In this document: in pieces, positions 46,763-55,633 of the stretch
Numbering within the stretch: position 1 is the first letter of the stretch
Layout: every line of letters begins with the position of its first letter
Assembly: GCA_934120135.1 (NCBI GenBank)
Contig: CAKOTK010000006.1
Location: forward strand, 18,750 to 82,749
DNA: 64,000 nt
DNA from: an uncultured Clostridia bacterium
GTDB lineage: Bacteria; Bacillota; Clostridia; TANB77; CAG-508
Direction: 5' to 3'
Position numbers and translations under genes: made by a program
The notes under the pieces: model-generated
The model's input: the letters and a program-made list of their open reading frames with translations, nothing else
Told to the model about the DNA's origin: nothing
Databases searched by the model: none

Positions 46763-48172
46763 ATGGAGGAACAAAATAACGGACAAAAAGCAGTAGAAGT
46801 AAAAACAGAAGAAGCACAATATGATGAAGTTCAAAAAGCAGAAAAAGTTGAAAGAACAGATTCATACTTTGATGGAAAAGTGTTAGAGTGGCTAGGCTAT
46901 AGAATTTTAGCTTTTATAATAACTGCTGTAACATTTGGAATTGCTCATGCTTGGGCAGAAAAATTACTTATTGCGTATACTATAGATCATACAGTATACA
47001 ATGGAAAAAGACTTAAATTTGAAGGTACGGGAGCATCTTTATTTGTACAAAAATTCAAATGGATTTTCCTTACAATTATCACCTTAGGAATTTATGGATT
47101 TTGGGTTCCAATAAAAAAAGAACAATGGATAGTTTCAAATATTCATTTTGAAAAAGAAGAATTTGTCAAAGGAGACAGTTACTTTGATGGTGGAGTACTA
47201 GGAATAATTGGAGTAAACTTATTTAGCAAAATATTAACATTTATTTCATTTGGTCTATTATATCCATTTGTAGTTTGCTATAGACAAAGATGGTTTGCAA
47301 AACATACTATTATAAACCGTAAGAAAATAATATTCACAGGAAAATCATTAAGTTTAATAGGAAATTATCTTTTATGGTGGTTTTTATGTATTATCACATT
47401 TGGAATTTTTGGATTATGGTTACCAATAAAAATCGAAAACTGGAAAGCTAAAAATACACATATAAAATTAAAAGATGAAGAAGAGCCAAAAACATCAATG
47501 GCTCCAGCTATACTAGGAATAATATTAGCAATTATGCTAATTGTAGGAGTGGTGTCTTTTACATACAAAAATGTAGATTTTGATAAAATTATGGATGATG
47601 GCATTGATATTGAAGAGATATTTAATAAAGATGAGAAAACACCATCAAGTGGTAATAAGCAAATTGCAACAATAAGTACACCAAGCAAAAACGATAATAC
47701 TAACTCAAATACAAACAATAATACAAATAAAAGCAATACAAGCTCAAACGAAAATAGTAGTACAAGTTCAAACACTAATAAAGTAACATACACTACAAAA
47801 GACTTTAAAAGATATACAACTGTAACATTAATTGATTATGTTGCAACTGAAGGAGCACCAGACCATACAAGTGATTTAGTAGCAAGCATTGAAGGCAATG
47901 GAATTGCAATAAGCGAAAGTACAGGAGCAATACTAATTGAAGGAACTAATGCAAAATATTTATATAAAGTTTCTAGTGGTAGCAAAATTGATTTATATTA
48001 TATAACTAAAAATAATGACTTATATGTAATACATAATCCAAGTTCTGGTAATCCAAATCAAACTAAAACTAAAGTTGCAAGTTCAGTTGCAGAGTTTTTA
48101 GGAACCGAAAATGGTAAAAGATATTTAAAAGTATTATTAAAAGATGGAAACACTAAAAACATTTCATATTAA
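46763..48172 (+). CDS. DUF898 (YjgN-like) membrane protein with extracellular tail
   Basis: 469 residues from the ATG at 46763 (AAGGGGG site). Two tandem DUF898-type units (DSYFDGKVLEWLGYRI and DSYFDGGVLGIIGVNL), each with paired membrane segments and a W/I-P-I-K motif, then an anchor near 262-280, a Thr/Asn/Ser-rich linker (about 310-345) and a small C-terminal domain. The function of the family is unknown. Its terminator is duplicated downstream (58-bp repeat). Confidence 0.78.
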   Translation: MEEQNNGQKAVEVKTEEAQYDEVQKAEKVERTDSYFDGKVLEWLGYRILAFIITAVTFGIAHAWAEKLLIAYTIDHTVYNGKRLKFEGTGASLFVQKFKWIFLTIITLGIYGFWVPIKKEQWIVSNIHFEKEEFVKGDSYFDGGVLGIIGVNLFSKILTFISFGLLYPFVVCYRQRWFAKHTIINRKKIIFTGKSLSLIGNYLLWWFLCIITFGIFGLWLPIKIENWKAKNTHIKLKDEEEPKTSMAPAILGIILAIMLIVGVVSFTYKNVDFDKIMDDGIDIEEIFNKDEKTPSSGNKQIATISTPSKNDNTNSNTNNNTNKSNTSSNENSSTSSNTNKVTYTTKDFKRYTTVTLIDYVATEGAPDHTSDLVASIEGNGIAISESTGAILIEGTNAKYLYKVSSGSKIDLYYITKNNDLYVIHNPSSGNPNQTKTKVASSVAEFLGTENGKRYLKVLLKDGNTKNISY

Positions 48173-48228
48173 AATATTTAAGCAACATTTTAAAAAGATG
48201 TTGCTTTTTTTATGTTAGTAAAGTATAA
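48171..48228 (+). repeat. Perfect 58-bp direct repeat, left copy (contains a terminator)
   Basis: Identical to 50148-50205. It carries the hairpin AAGCAACAT / ATGTTGCTT with T7 and ends at TAGTAAAGTATAA. The two copies bracket the pilin-3 cassette. Confidence 0.95.
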
Positions 48229-48261
48229 ATGAAACAAAGATAAATAAGATAGTAGACTTAT

Positions 48262-48695
48262 TGTTACTAGATAATGGTTTTTAATAGAAAAATCGTTCAA
48301 ATTTGCTAATCTGTAATGTTAATATAACATAAAAAACAACTGAATTTTTAAGTTTGGTAAGTGGTAATAAATTATAAGAGTAAATATATAAGCACTGGTG
48401 AAAATATGCAAGAAAAAATAAATGTCGAAAAAAGTCGATAGAAATTAAAGAAAAGTATTGAAAATAAAAAAATGTTATGGTATCCTTAAGGAAGAATGTA
48501 CAAGTATCTTACTTTGTTTTTTTGTAAGATAAAAATCTGACCTCTGCACATTGAAAATTAAATAGAGTAAACCTGAAAGATATATAGTCTGAAGCTATAA
48601 AATGAGTAAATGTGCATAAAAAAGAAAAAATTGTACATACTAAATACAAGAAGAAAAAAGCAGAATAAAAACACTTAAGAAGGAGGAAGATAACA
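48262..48695 (+). repeat. Conserved pilin-cassette leader, copy B
   Basis: Partner of 13499-13865. It has an extra hairpin TATCTTAC / GTAAGATA around T-rich sequence near 48508-48533 and an altered inner stem (TATAG / CTATA), while keeping the GCACAT / ATGTGC long-range pairing. No ORF. Confidence 0.75.
48458..48486 (+). promoter_or_regulatory. Promoter of pilin gene 3
   Basis: TTGAAA (48458-48463), 17-base spacer, TATCCT (48481-48486). Confidence 0.5.
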
Positions 48696-50048
48696 TTGAA
48701 TAAAAAAGAGAATAAAATAAGTAAAGAGATAAAAATAAATAAAAAATCGGCAAGAAGAAATTACTCAAATCAAACAGGTATTACTCTAATAGCATTAGTA
48801 GTAACTATTGTAGTATTGCTAATATTAGCAGGAGTAGGTTTAAATGCAATATTTAGTGAAAACGGAATAATAAAAAGGGCAAAAGGTGCCCAAAATAAAA
48901 TGGACCAAGCAACACAAAATGACTTAGACTCAATAAATGAGCTAAATAATTGGATAGACGGAAAAACAAATGGAACCACAGGTGGAGGCACAACGGGAGG
49001 AGATGCCAATCCATCAACAACACCTAAAATCTCAACATTAATAGGAACAGTAGTAGATAAAAATACAAAAGCAGAAGATGCATATGGAAATAAAATAACA
49101 ATACCAAAAGGATTTAAAATATTAGAACATAATCCTACTTCAAGTACAGGAGCAGTAACATATAATTATACAAATTCAGAAGAAACAGGAGAGCATATTC
49201 CAGCAGTACAAGACGGAATAGTAATAGAAAATGGAGAAGATGGAAATCAATTTGTATGGGTACCAGTAGGAGAGATAAAAAATAAAGATAATACAACAAA
49301 TACAATAACACTTGGAAGATATAGTGACTTTACAATGACAAATGGAGCAGTAGCTTCAGGACAACCTGCACAAGTTGCATCAGTAGAAAATTGTACACAA
49401 GAAGTTACAATAAAAACTAATTATAAAGAATTAAGTACACCAAGAGAAGGAAATTCAGCAACAGATTCAACAGCTCAAAATGCAACAGCAAGAAATTTAT
49501 CAGAATTCATATCAACAACATTAGCAAATGGAGGATATTATATAGCACGATTTGAAGCAAGTGGAACAGCATCAAAAGTAGAATCAAAATATGACCAAAC
49601 AGTTTTAACGAATATAACACAATCAAATGCAGCAAAAGCAGCAAGAGAAATGTATGGAGAAGTAAAAGAAAATAATGAATTAGTATATGCAAGTGATTTA
49701 GTAAATAGTTATGCATGGGATACAGCAATAATATTTATACAAACATATGGAACAGGAACAGATGCAAATAATTATTCAGGTCAAAATAAAAGTACATTAT
49801 TTGCAAATACAGGAATAAATAATGATAAATATTGTAATATATGTGACATGTCAGGAAATGCAGATGAATGGACCACAGAATACTCTACCTTCTCTGGCCG
49901 TAGCGACTTCGTCCCTTGTGTTAGTCGTGGAGGGGTTTACCTCACAGGTAAGGGCGTTAACCTCTGTTACACGTCTAGCCGCGGCAACGTTGTCACGACT
50001 GGCAGTAGCAGCGCTACTGGTCTACGTCCTCTACTTTATGTAAAGTAG
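48696..50048 (+). CDS. Pilin-leader protein 3 with variable FGE/C-type-lectin domain
   Basis: 450 residues from TTG 48696 behind GGAGG. Basic leader to G28|I29, then ITLIALVVTIVVLLILAG and the helix SENGIIKRAKGAQNKM. The body (KISTLIGTVVDKNTKAEDAYG, GNQFVWVPVGEI, GGYYIARFEASG, NSYAWDTAIIFIQTYG, CDMSGNADEWTTEYSTF) follows protein 1 closely, whereas the leader and post-stop sequence follow gene 2: a mosaic. It ends with PC..RGG..Y and LRPLLYVK. Like its two paralogues, likely a surface-displayed diversified receptor. Confidence 0.75.
   Translation: MNKKENKISKEIKINKKSARRNYSNQTGITLIALVVTIVVLLILAGVGLNAIFSENGIIKRAKGAQNKMDQATQNDLDSINELNNWIDGKTNGTTGGGTTGGDANPSTTPKISTLIGTVVDKNTKAEDAYGNKITIPKGFKILEHNPTSSTGAVTYNYTNSEETGEHIPAVQDGIVIENGEDGNQFVWVPVGEIKNKDNTTNTITLGRYSDFTMTNGAVASGQPAQVASVENCTQEVTIKTNYKELSTPREGNSATDSTAQNATARNLSEFISTTLANGGYYIARFEASGTASKVESKYDQTVLTNITQSNAAKAAREMYGEVKENNELVYASDLVNSYAWDTAIIFIQTYGTGTDANNYSGQNKSTLFANTGINNDKYCNICDMSGNADEWTTEYSTFSGRSDFVPCVSRGGVYLTGKGVNLCYTSSRGNVVTTGSSSATGLRPLLYVK
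49878..50048 (+). other. Putative DGR variable repeat VR3
   Basis: Codons such as GGC, CGT, AGC, TTC, GTC, CTC, CGC, AAC and GCT are clustered here, in contrast with the AT-rich body of the gene. Shares both ends with VR2. Confidence 0.68.
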
Positions 50049-50057
50049 CACTGACCA

Positions 50058-50074
50058 CTGGTTCAATGAACCAG
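50058..50074 (+). other. Hairpin 3' of VR3
   Basis: CTGGTTC-AAT-GAACCAG, identical in sequence and spacing to the VR2 hairpin. Confidence 0.65.
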
Positions 50075-50147
50075 AAAAAATGAATAAATACGATGTTAGC
50101 ACTAATGTGTTTAACACGTCCTTTAGCGCATCTCAAATGCTAAGAAA

Positions 50148-50205
50148 AAAATATTTAAGCAACATTTTAAAAAGATGTTGCTTTTTTTATGTTAGTAAAG
50201 TATAA
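50148..50205 (+). repeat. Perfect 58-bp direct repeat, right copy
   Basis: Identical to 48171-48228. Its last bases plus T (TATAAT, 50201-50206) may act as -10 of the following AbrB-ABC operon. Confidence 0.95.
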
Positions 50206-50245
50206 TAAGTATGAAAAGTATAACAGAGACTGAAAGGAGAAAATT

Positions 50246-50449
50246 ATGAATAAAGATAAATATGTTGGTATTTGTAAAGTCGGTGAAAAAGGACAAATTG
50301 TAATACCAAAAGAAGCAAGAGATATGTTCAATATAAATCCAGGAGATTCAATTGTTGTTTTATGTGATAAAAAACAAGGCATAGCTTTAGTAAAATCTGA
50401 TATTATTGAAGATTTATCAAATAAAATATTCCAAAAAGGAGATGAGTAA
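50246..50449 (+). CDS. AbrB/SpoVT-type DNA-binding regulator
   Basis: 67 residues. VGICKVGEKGQIVIPKEARD and FNINPGDSIVVLCD are the swapped-hairpin AbrB signature. It precedes the ABC genes by two bases and probably regulates them. AAAGGAG site. Confidence 0.92.
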   Translation: MNKDKYVGICKVGEKGQIVIPKEARDMFNINPGDSIVVLCDKKQGIALVKSDIIEDLSNKIFQKGDE

Positions 50450-50451
50450 AA

Positions 50452-51174
50452 ATGTACTCAATTGAAATTGAAAATCTAACTAAAAAATTCAAAGAAAAAA
50501 CAGCAGTTAACAATGTTAGTTTAAAAATAGAACAAGGAGAGCTTTTTTCTTTGTTAGGTACAAATGGAGCAGGAAAAACCACTACAATAAAAATGATATC
50601 TACTTTGATTTTACCTACTAGTGGAAACATAAAAATAAATGGATTAGATATAAACAAAGACAAACAAAAGATAAAAGAAATTTTAAATGTATCACCACAA
50701 GAAACTGCAATTGCAATGAACTTATCTGTAAAAGAAAATTTGGAATTTATGGCAGGAGTATATCAAATAAAAAATCCAAAAGAAAAAATTGATGAATTGG
50801 TAAAAACATTCAAATTAGAAGAAGTACTAAATCAAAAGGCAAAAACTTTATCTGGAGGATGGCAAAGAAAAGTATCTATTGCAATGGCTTTAATAAATAA
50901 CCCACAAATACTATTTCTTGATGAACCTACATTAGGCCTAGATGTTATTGCAAGAAGAGAATTATGGAGTATTATAGAAAGTCAAAAAGGAAAAATAACA
51001 ATTATATTAACTACACATTATATGGAGGAAGCAGAAAGTTTATCAGATAGAGTTGGAATAATGGCAAAAGGAAGTTTAATAGATGTAGGAACTCCAAAGG
51101 AGTTAATAGAAAAATCAAATGCAAAAGATTTTGAAGATGCTTTTGTAAAAATAGCAACAGGAGGAGAATTATGA
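50452..51174 (+). CDS. ABC transporter ATP-binding protein
   Basis: 240 residues. Walker A GTNGAGKTT near 35, Q-loop SPQET, signature LSGGWQRK near 131 and Walker B ILFLDEPTLGLD near 152. Drug/bacitracin-type single ABC domain. Overlaps the permease by four bases. Confidence 0.94.
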   Translation: MYSIEIENLTKKFKEKTAVNNVSLKIEQGELFSLLGTNGAGKTTTIKMISTLILPTSGNIKINGLDINKDKQKIKEILNVSPQETAIAMNLSVKENLEFMAGVYQIKNPKEKIDELVKTFKLEEVLNQKAKTLSGGWQRKVSIAMALINNPQILFLDEPTLGLDVIARRELWSIIESQKGKITIILTTHYMEEAESLSDRVGIMAKGSLIDVGTPKELIEKSNAKDFEDAFVKIATGGEL

Positions 51175-51902
51175 GAATAATAAATTTTGCCAAAAGAAAT
51201 TTTAAAGAAATAATAAGAGATCCATTAAGTATAATATTTGCAATTTTATTGCCATTATTTTTACTTTTTATATTTCAACAATTTAATATACCAAGTGAAA
51301 ACTATAAATTAGAAAACTTTACACCAGGAATAATTATTTTTGGATTTTCTTTTCTAACACTTTTTACAGCTATGCTTGTTGCAAAAGATAGAAGCACATC
51401 ATTATTAATTAGACTTGGCACAAGCCCAATGAAACCAGTAGAATATATATTAGGCTATATAATCTCAATAATTCCAATAATAATTATTCAAAATGTATTA
51501 TTCTTTATATTAGCTATAATTTTAGGATTAAGCTTTAGTATAAACATTATATTGGCAATTTTAGTATCTATTGTTATTGCAATACTATTTATAGCAATAG
51601 GAATATTGATAGGAAGCACATTTACAGAAAAAGCATCATCAGGAATATCAAGTATTGTAGTACAATTAGTATGCTTTACAGGAGAAATATATTTTCCAAA
51701 AGAAATGTTAGGAGATGTATTTGCAAAAATATGTAACATACTTCCATTCGAAAGTTGTGTAACAATTATAAAAGGAATAATGAATAATAACATTCAAATA
51801 ATAAGTTTAAGAAATATAATAGTATTTTTAACATACACTATTGCAATTTTAGCAATATCAATAATAGTGTTTAAAAGAAAAATGATTAGTGATAATAAAT
51901 AG
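51171..51902 (+). CDS. ABC-2 type permease
   Basis: 243 residues with six predicted helices. IIRDPLSIIFAILLPLFLLFIF at the N-terminus and AMLVAKDRSTSLLIRLGTSPMK are ABC-2 features. Partner of the preceding ATPase; substrate unknown. Confidence 0.9.
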   Translation: MRIINFAKRNFKEIIRDPLSIIFAILLPLFLLFIFQQFNIPSENYKLENFTPGIIIFGFSFLTLFTAMLVAKDRSTSLLIRLGTSPMKPVEYILGYIISIIPIIIIQNVLFFILAIILGLSFSINIILAILVSIVIAILFIAIGILIGSTFTEKASSGISSIVVQLVCFTGEIYFPKEMLGDVFAKICNILPFESCVTIIKGIMNNNIQIISLRNIIVFLTYTIAILAISIIVFKRKMISDNK

Positions 51903-51967
51903 AACATGAATTATTTACCAAATTCTACTATTTATGTTATAATTAGTAAAAGGGAAGTGATATTATA

Positions 51968-52672
51968 ATGAATAAAAAAGAAGTAAAAAATATTTTAATA
52001 TCAATGAGAACACCAGAAAACGAAATAGCAGTAAATCATTTGCTTGGTCAATTAGATATGAAAAGTGATACTGAAATTGAGCAAATTATAGAAAGATTAG
52101 GAAATAGTGAACAAAATATAAGAGAAACCTTATCAAAGAAAATAGAAGGAATCTCTCAAAGCAGAAATGATGAAAAATATCCTATCAATGACATGTTTAC
52201 TTATGGCATATCAGGTGATTGCATTCATTTACACTTACCAACAGACTTACATGAACTAATGGCCAAAAATGGAATATCAAAAACAATAGCTCTAGTTAAC
52301 TTACAGTTATTAGATGCAATTGATAAAATAAAAGAAATGAGAGATGGAGGATTTTATAGATTCAAAGATAAAGATAGTATATATATGATATCTCCAGCAG
52401 TAATAAAAAGAGAAATGAAATTTTTAGAAGAATTAGACTTTACAACCCATTCATATAGTAAAAAACAGCTTAGTGATGAAAAGTTTGTAAAAGAAACTCC
52501 AGAAGCTCAGCTTGCCACACACATTTTTGGACATGATAAAAACATTGGAACCGCATCAATAAGCTTTGAACAAATAAATTCAAAGCAATGGCAAGAAAAG
52601 AAAAATGGAATAGTAGCGGATTTAAGAGAAAAAACATCAGGCATAGAGCATAATAAAAATGAAGAAAGGTAA
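51968..52672 (+). CDS. Soluble protein of unknown function
   Basis: 234 residues, no signal or membrane segment. The middle contains YGISGDCIHLHLPTDLHELMA and YMISPAVIKREMKFLEELDF; the C-terminus has THIFGHDKNIGTASI. Strong coding character and an AAGGGAAG site. I do not recognise the family; the His-rich central part could bind a metal. Confidence 0.55.
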   Translation: MNKKEVKNILISMRTPENEIAVNHLLGQLDMKSDTEIEQIIERLGNSEQNIRETLSKKIEGISQSRNDEKYPINDMFTYGISGDCIHLHLPTDLHELMAKNGISKTIALVNLQLLDAIDKIKEMRDGGFYRFKDKDSIYMISPAVIKREMKFLEELDFTTHSYSKKQLSDEKFVKETPEAQLATHIFGHDKNIGTASISFEQINSKQWQEKKNGIVADLREKTSGIEHNKNEER

Positions 52673-52675
52673 ACT

Positions 52676-52708
52676 AAAAGCAGGTAATTGAAAATTATCT
52701 GCTTTTAT
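52676..52708 (+). terminator. Terminator
   Basis: AAAAGCAG-g-TAATT-GAAA-ATTA-t-CTGCTTTT. Confidence 0.8.
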
Positions 52709-52741
52709 GATATAAAATAGACGAGAAGGAGAGGTATAAAT

Positions 52742-52813
52742 ATGTATACATTAATTACCGGAACTACAAGTGGTATTGGAAAAGAGTTGAAACAGAACTG
52801 CAAAATAAAATAG
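52742..52813 (+). pseudogene. Remnant of a short-chain dehydrogenase
   Basis: MYTLITGTTSGIGKEL keeps only the N-terminal strand and the TGxxxGIG cofactor motif, then stops after 23 codons. The ribosome site (GAGAGG) is retained; the remainder of the gene is gone. Confidence 0.65.
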
Positions 52814-52823
52814 GAGTGAAATT

Positions 52824-53240
52824 ATGAAAAGACTTAATTTAATAGTAGTATTTAATAAAGATTTAACAAAAGTTCTATTTTGCATTAGAGCAAAAGAGCC
52901 ATACAAAGGATTATACAATTTCGTTGGAGGCAAAGTAGAAGAAAATGAACCGAATGATGAAGCGGCTTATAGAGAGTTATTTGAAGAAACAGGAATAAGC
53001 AGTAATGATATTGAGTTAGACCATTTTATGGATTTAAATTACTTTAAATATGAAAACAATTTACAAGTATACTATGGAATATTAAAAAATGAAGTAACCT
53101 TGGTAGAAGAAAAAAATAAACTTGAATGGGTAACTATAAATGAAGAATTATTAAATAATGAAAAATTTGCAGGTAACTATAATATTCCTCATATCATAAA
53201 ACAAATAAAAGTATATTTGAGGGATGGAATTAAATATTAA
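52824..53240 (+). CDS. Nudix hydrolase
   Basis: 138 residues. The Nudix box GGKVEENEPNDEAAYRELFEETGI runs from about residues 36 to 58 (given here as landmark GGK...EETG) with the REx2EE metal ligands as RELFEE. MutT-like, acting on a nucleoside diphosphate derivative. AGGAG site. Confidence 0.9.
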   Translation: MKRLNLIVVFNKDLTKVLFCIRAKEPYKGLYNFVGGKVEENEPNDEAAYRELFEETGISSNDIELDHFMDLNYFKYENNLQVYYGILKNEVTLVEEKNKLEWVTINEELLNNEKFAGNYNIPHIIKQIKVYLRDGIKY

Positions 53241-53339
53241 GTTTTGTTACACCTGAAAAAGAGATAGAAGTATGGATTGAGCAACTATAAAAGAATATCA
53301 TTGAATGAAGTAGGATTAACGTTTAAATGATAATAAAGT

Positions 53340-53372
53340 TAAAAAACGAATACTTGGTTATTCGTTTTTTTT
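53340..53372 (+). terminator. Terminator before the MATE gene
   Basis: AAAAACGAATA / TTATTCGTTTTT hairpin with T8. The preceding stretch 53241-53339 holds only a possible tail fragment (VTPEKEIEVWIEQL then stop). Confidence 0.75.
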
Positions 53373-53457
53373 CGACTTTTTAAGAATAAAAACTTACACA
53401 AAAAAATTTTTTGTGATATAATTTATAAGTTCGCAAAAAATTAAGAAGGAGAGAATT

Positions 53458-55425
53458 ATGAAAGAATTAGATTTAGGAAAAGAGAAAATCAGTAAACTTT
53501 TATTAGCTTTTGCTATACCTTGTGTAATAAGTATGTTAATAAATTCAGTTTACAATATTGTTGATCAGATATTTATTGGAAAAGGAGTAGGAACACTTGG
53601 AAATGCTGCAACAAATGTTATATTTCCATTAGTTATAATCTTTAATGCATTAGCAGGTTTAATAGGAAATGGAGCAGCGGCAAATTTATCATTAAAATTA
53701 GGCGAAAATGATAAAAAATCGGCAGCTAAAAGTATAGGGCAAGCAATAAGTATGTCAGTAATAGTATCTGTATTAGTTAGTGTAATTGCTTATATATTTT
53801 TACCTCAATTAGTATACATATTTGGCTGTACAGATAGTGTATATAATTATGCTATTGATTACGGAAAAATAATCATACTAGGAGCTCCATTTATGCTAAT
53901 ATATTCAGCACTTTCAAATATTATAAGAGCTGATGGATCCCCAAAATATTCAATGATAATGTTAGTAATAGGAGCAGTTATAAATATAATATTAGATCCA
54001 ATATTTATTTTTGGATTTAATATGGGAGTAAAAGGTGGAGCAATTGCAACAGTTATAGGACAAGCAGTATCATTTTTAATAGCAATTATATATATTGGAA
54101 AAATAAAATCTGTAAAATTAACTAAAGATGATTTTAAACTAGATAAAAATATATTTAGAATATTATCATTAGGTTTATCTTCATTTATAACACAAGCAAC
54201 TATTTTAATATTATTTATATTTATGAATAATATAATGACTAAATTAGGTGCAAACACAAAATTTGGAGCAGATATTCCATTATCTGTATATGGTGTAATA
54301 TCAAAAATAAACAGCTTATATATTTCAACAGTTTTAGGAATATCAATAGGATCACAACCGATTATTGGATTTAACTATGGTGCTGGAAACGAATTAAGAG
54401 TAAAAGAAACAATAAAAAAAGTATTAATTGTTAATTTTATTATAGGAATAATATTCAATATAATCTTTGTATTATTTCCTAAACAAATAGCTGGTATATT
54501 CATATCAAGTAGTGATGAATCTTATGATTTATTTATGGAATTTGCTACACTTATGTGTCATAGCTTTTTACTAGTAATGGCATTAAATGCTTTAGAAATG
54601 ACAACAAGTATTGTAATTCAATCTGTAGGACATGTATGGAAAGCAACTGCAGTAAGCTTTATAAGACAAATAATATTGCTAATACCAATATCTCTAATAT
54701 TAGCATTTGCATTTAATAAAGGAATATATGGAGTTTTATATGCAGGATGTATATCAGATGTCTTATGCTTTATATCAACTATATTTATATTAAAATCAGA
54801 GTATAAAAAGCTTGGAGCAAAACAAGAAAAAGAAGAAGAAAATCAAGAACAAAACACATCATATAAAGGTAAACATATAGTTATTACAATATCTAGAGAA
54901 TACGGCTCAGGAGGAAGGTTTGTTGGAAAACTAGTTTCTAAAAAATTAGGTATTCCATTCTATGATAAGGAATTAATATCTTTATCTGCAAAAGAATCCG
55001 GACTTTCAGAACAATATATTGAAGAAATAGACCAAAAGAAAAAGTCGGCTACATATATTAACAATAATGACGACAGATTATTTATTGCAGAAAAAGAAGT
55101 AATAAATAACTTAGCCAAAAACTCATGTGTTATAGTAGGAAGATGTGCAGACTATATATTAAAAGATAACAATGACAGTGTAAAAATATTTCTATATAGT
55201 GATTCGAAATCAAAAGAAAAGAGAGCTATTAGATATTATGGACTAAACGAAAAAAATGCATTAAAAGAAATTGAAAAAATAAATAAAGAAAGAGCAAAAC
55301 ACTATAAATTTTATACTGATAGAGAATGGAAAAATTTCGACAACTATGATTTTGCATTTAATGTTGACAAATATGGTGTCGAGAAAACCGCAGACAATGT
55401 TGTAGAAATAATTAAATCAATTTAA
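53458..55425 (+). CDS. MATE efflux transporter fused to a cytidylate-kinase-like domain
   Basis: 655 residues. Residues 1-445 are a 12-helix MATE protein (VDQIFIGKGVGTLGNAA, NIIRADGSPKYSM, NPIIGFNYGAG-like SQPIIGFNYGAG). After a Glu/Gln-rich linker (about 448-465) comes a cytidylate-kinase-like domain: ITISREYGSGGRFVGKLVSKKL, GIPFYDKELI and CVIVGRCADYIL. The reading frame is continuous through the junction. Such kinase-like domains may sense or phosphorylate a nucleotide; the coupling to transport is unexplained. GGAG site before the ATG. Confidence 0.88.
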   Translation: MKELDLGKEKISKLLLAFAIPCVISMLINSVYNIVDQIFIGKGVGTLGNAATNVIFPLVIIFNALAGLIGNGAAANLSLKLGENDKKSAAKSIGQAISMSVIVSVLVSVIAYIFLPQLVYIFGCTDSVYNYAIDYGKIIILGAPFMLIYSALSNIIRADGSPKYSMIMLVIGAVINIILDPIFIFGFNMGVKGGAIATVIGQAVSFLIAIIYIGKIKSVKLTKDDFKLDKNIFRILSLGLSSFITQATILILFIFMNNIMTKLGANTKFGADIPLSVYGVISKINSLYISTVLGISIGSQPIIGFNYGAGNELRVKETIKKVLIVNFIIGIIFNIIFVLFPKQIAGIFISSSDESYDLFMEFATLMCHSFLLVMALNALEMTTSIVIQSVGHVWKATAVSFIRQIILLIPISLILAFAFNKGIYGVLYAGCISDVLCFISTIFILKSEYKKLGAKQEKEEENQEQNTSYKGKHIVITISREYGSGGRFVGKLVSKKLGIPFYDKELISLSAKESGLSEQYIEEIDQKKKSATYINNNDDRLFIAEKEVINNLAKNSCVIVGRCADYILKDNNDSVKIFLYSDSKSKEKRAIRYYGLNEKNALKEIEKINKERAKHYKFYTDREWKNFDNYDFAFNVDKYGVEKTADNVVEIIKSI

Positions 55426-55429
55426 ATCT

Positions 55430-55461
55430 AAAGCAAGTAATTGAAAATTACTTGCTTTTGT
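55430..55461 (+). terminator. Terminator after the MATE fusion gene
   Basis: AAAGCAAGTAATT-GAAA-ATTACTTGCTTT then T, 13-bp perfect stem. Confidence 0.88.
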
Positions 55462-55499
55462 GATATAAGAAGGATAAACAATAATTGCAAGGAAGAAAT

Positions 55500-55621
55500 A
55501 TGAAAATAGAAGAACAAAATGTAGAATATGATTTCATTTTTATTATCCTATAGGAAATGGAATGATGAATATAGATAAGGCTATAGAAGATTTAAAATTT
55601 ATTATAGAAACAAATAAATAA
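55500..55621 (+). pseudogene. Short frameshifted gene remnant
   Basis: MKIEEQNVEYDFIF continues in another frame as YYPIGNGMMNIDKAIEDLKF and ends IIETNK at 55621. The break lies at a T run (ATTTTTATT), consistent with a one-base deletion. About 40 codons in total; family unknown. Confidence 0.45.
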
Positions 55622-55633
55622 GGAGGAGATTTT

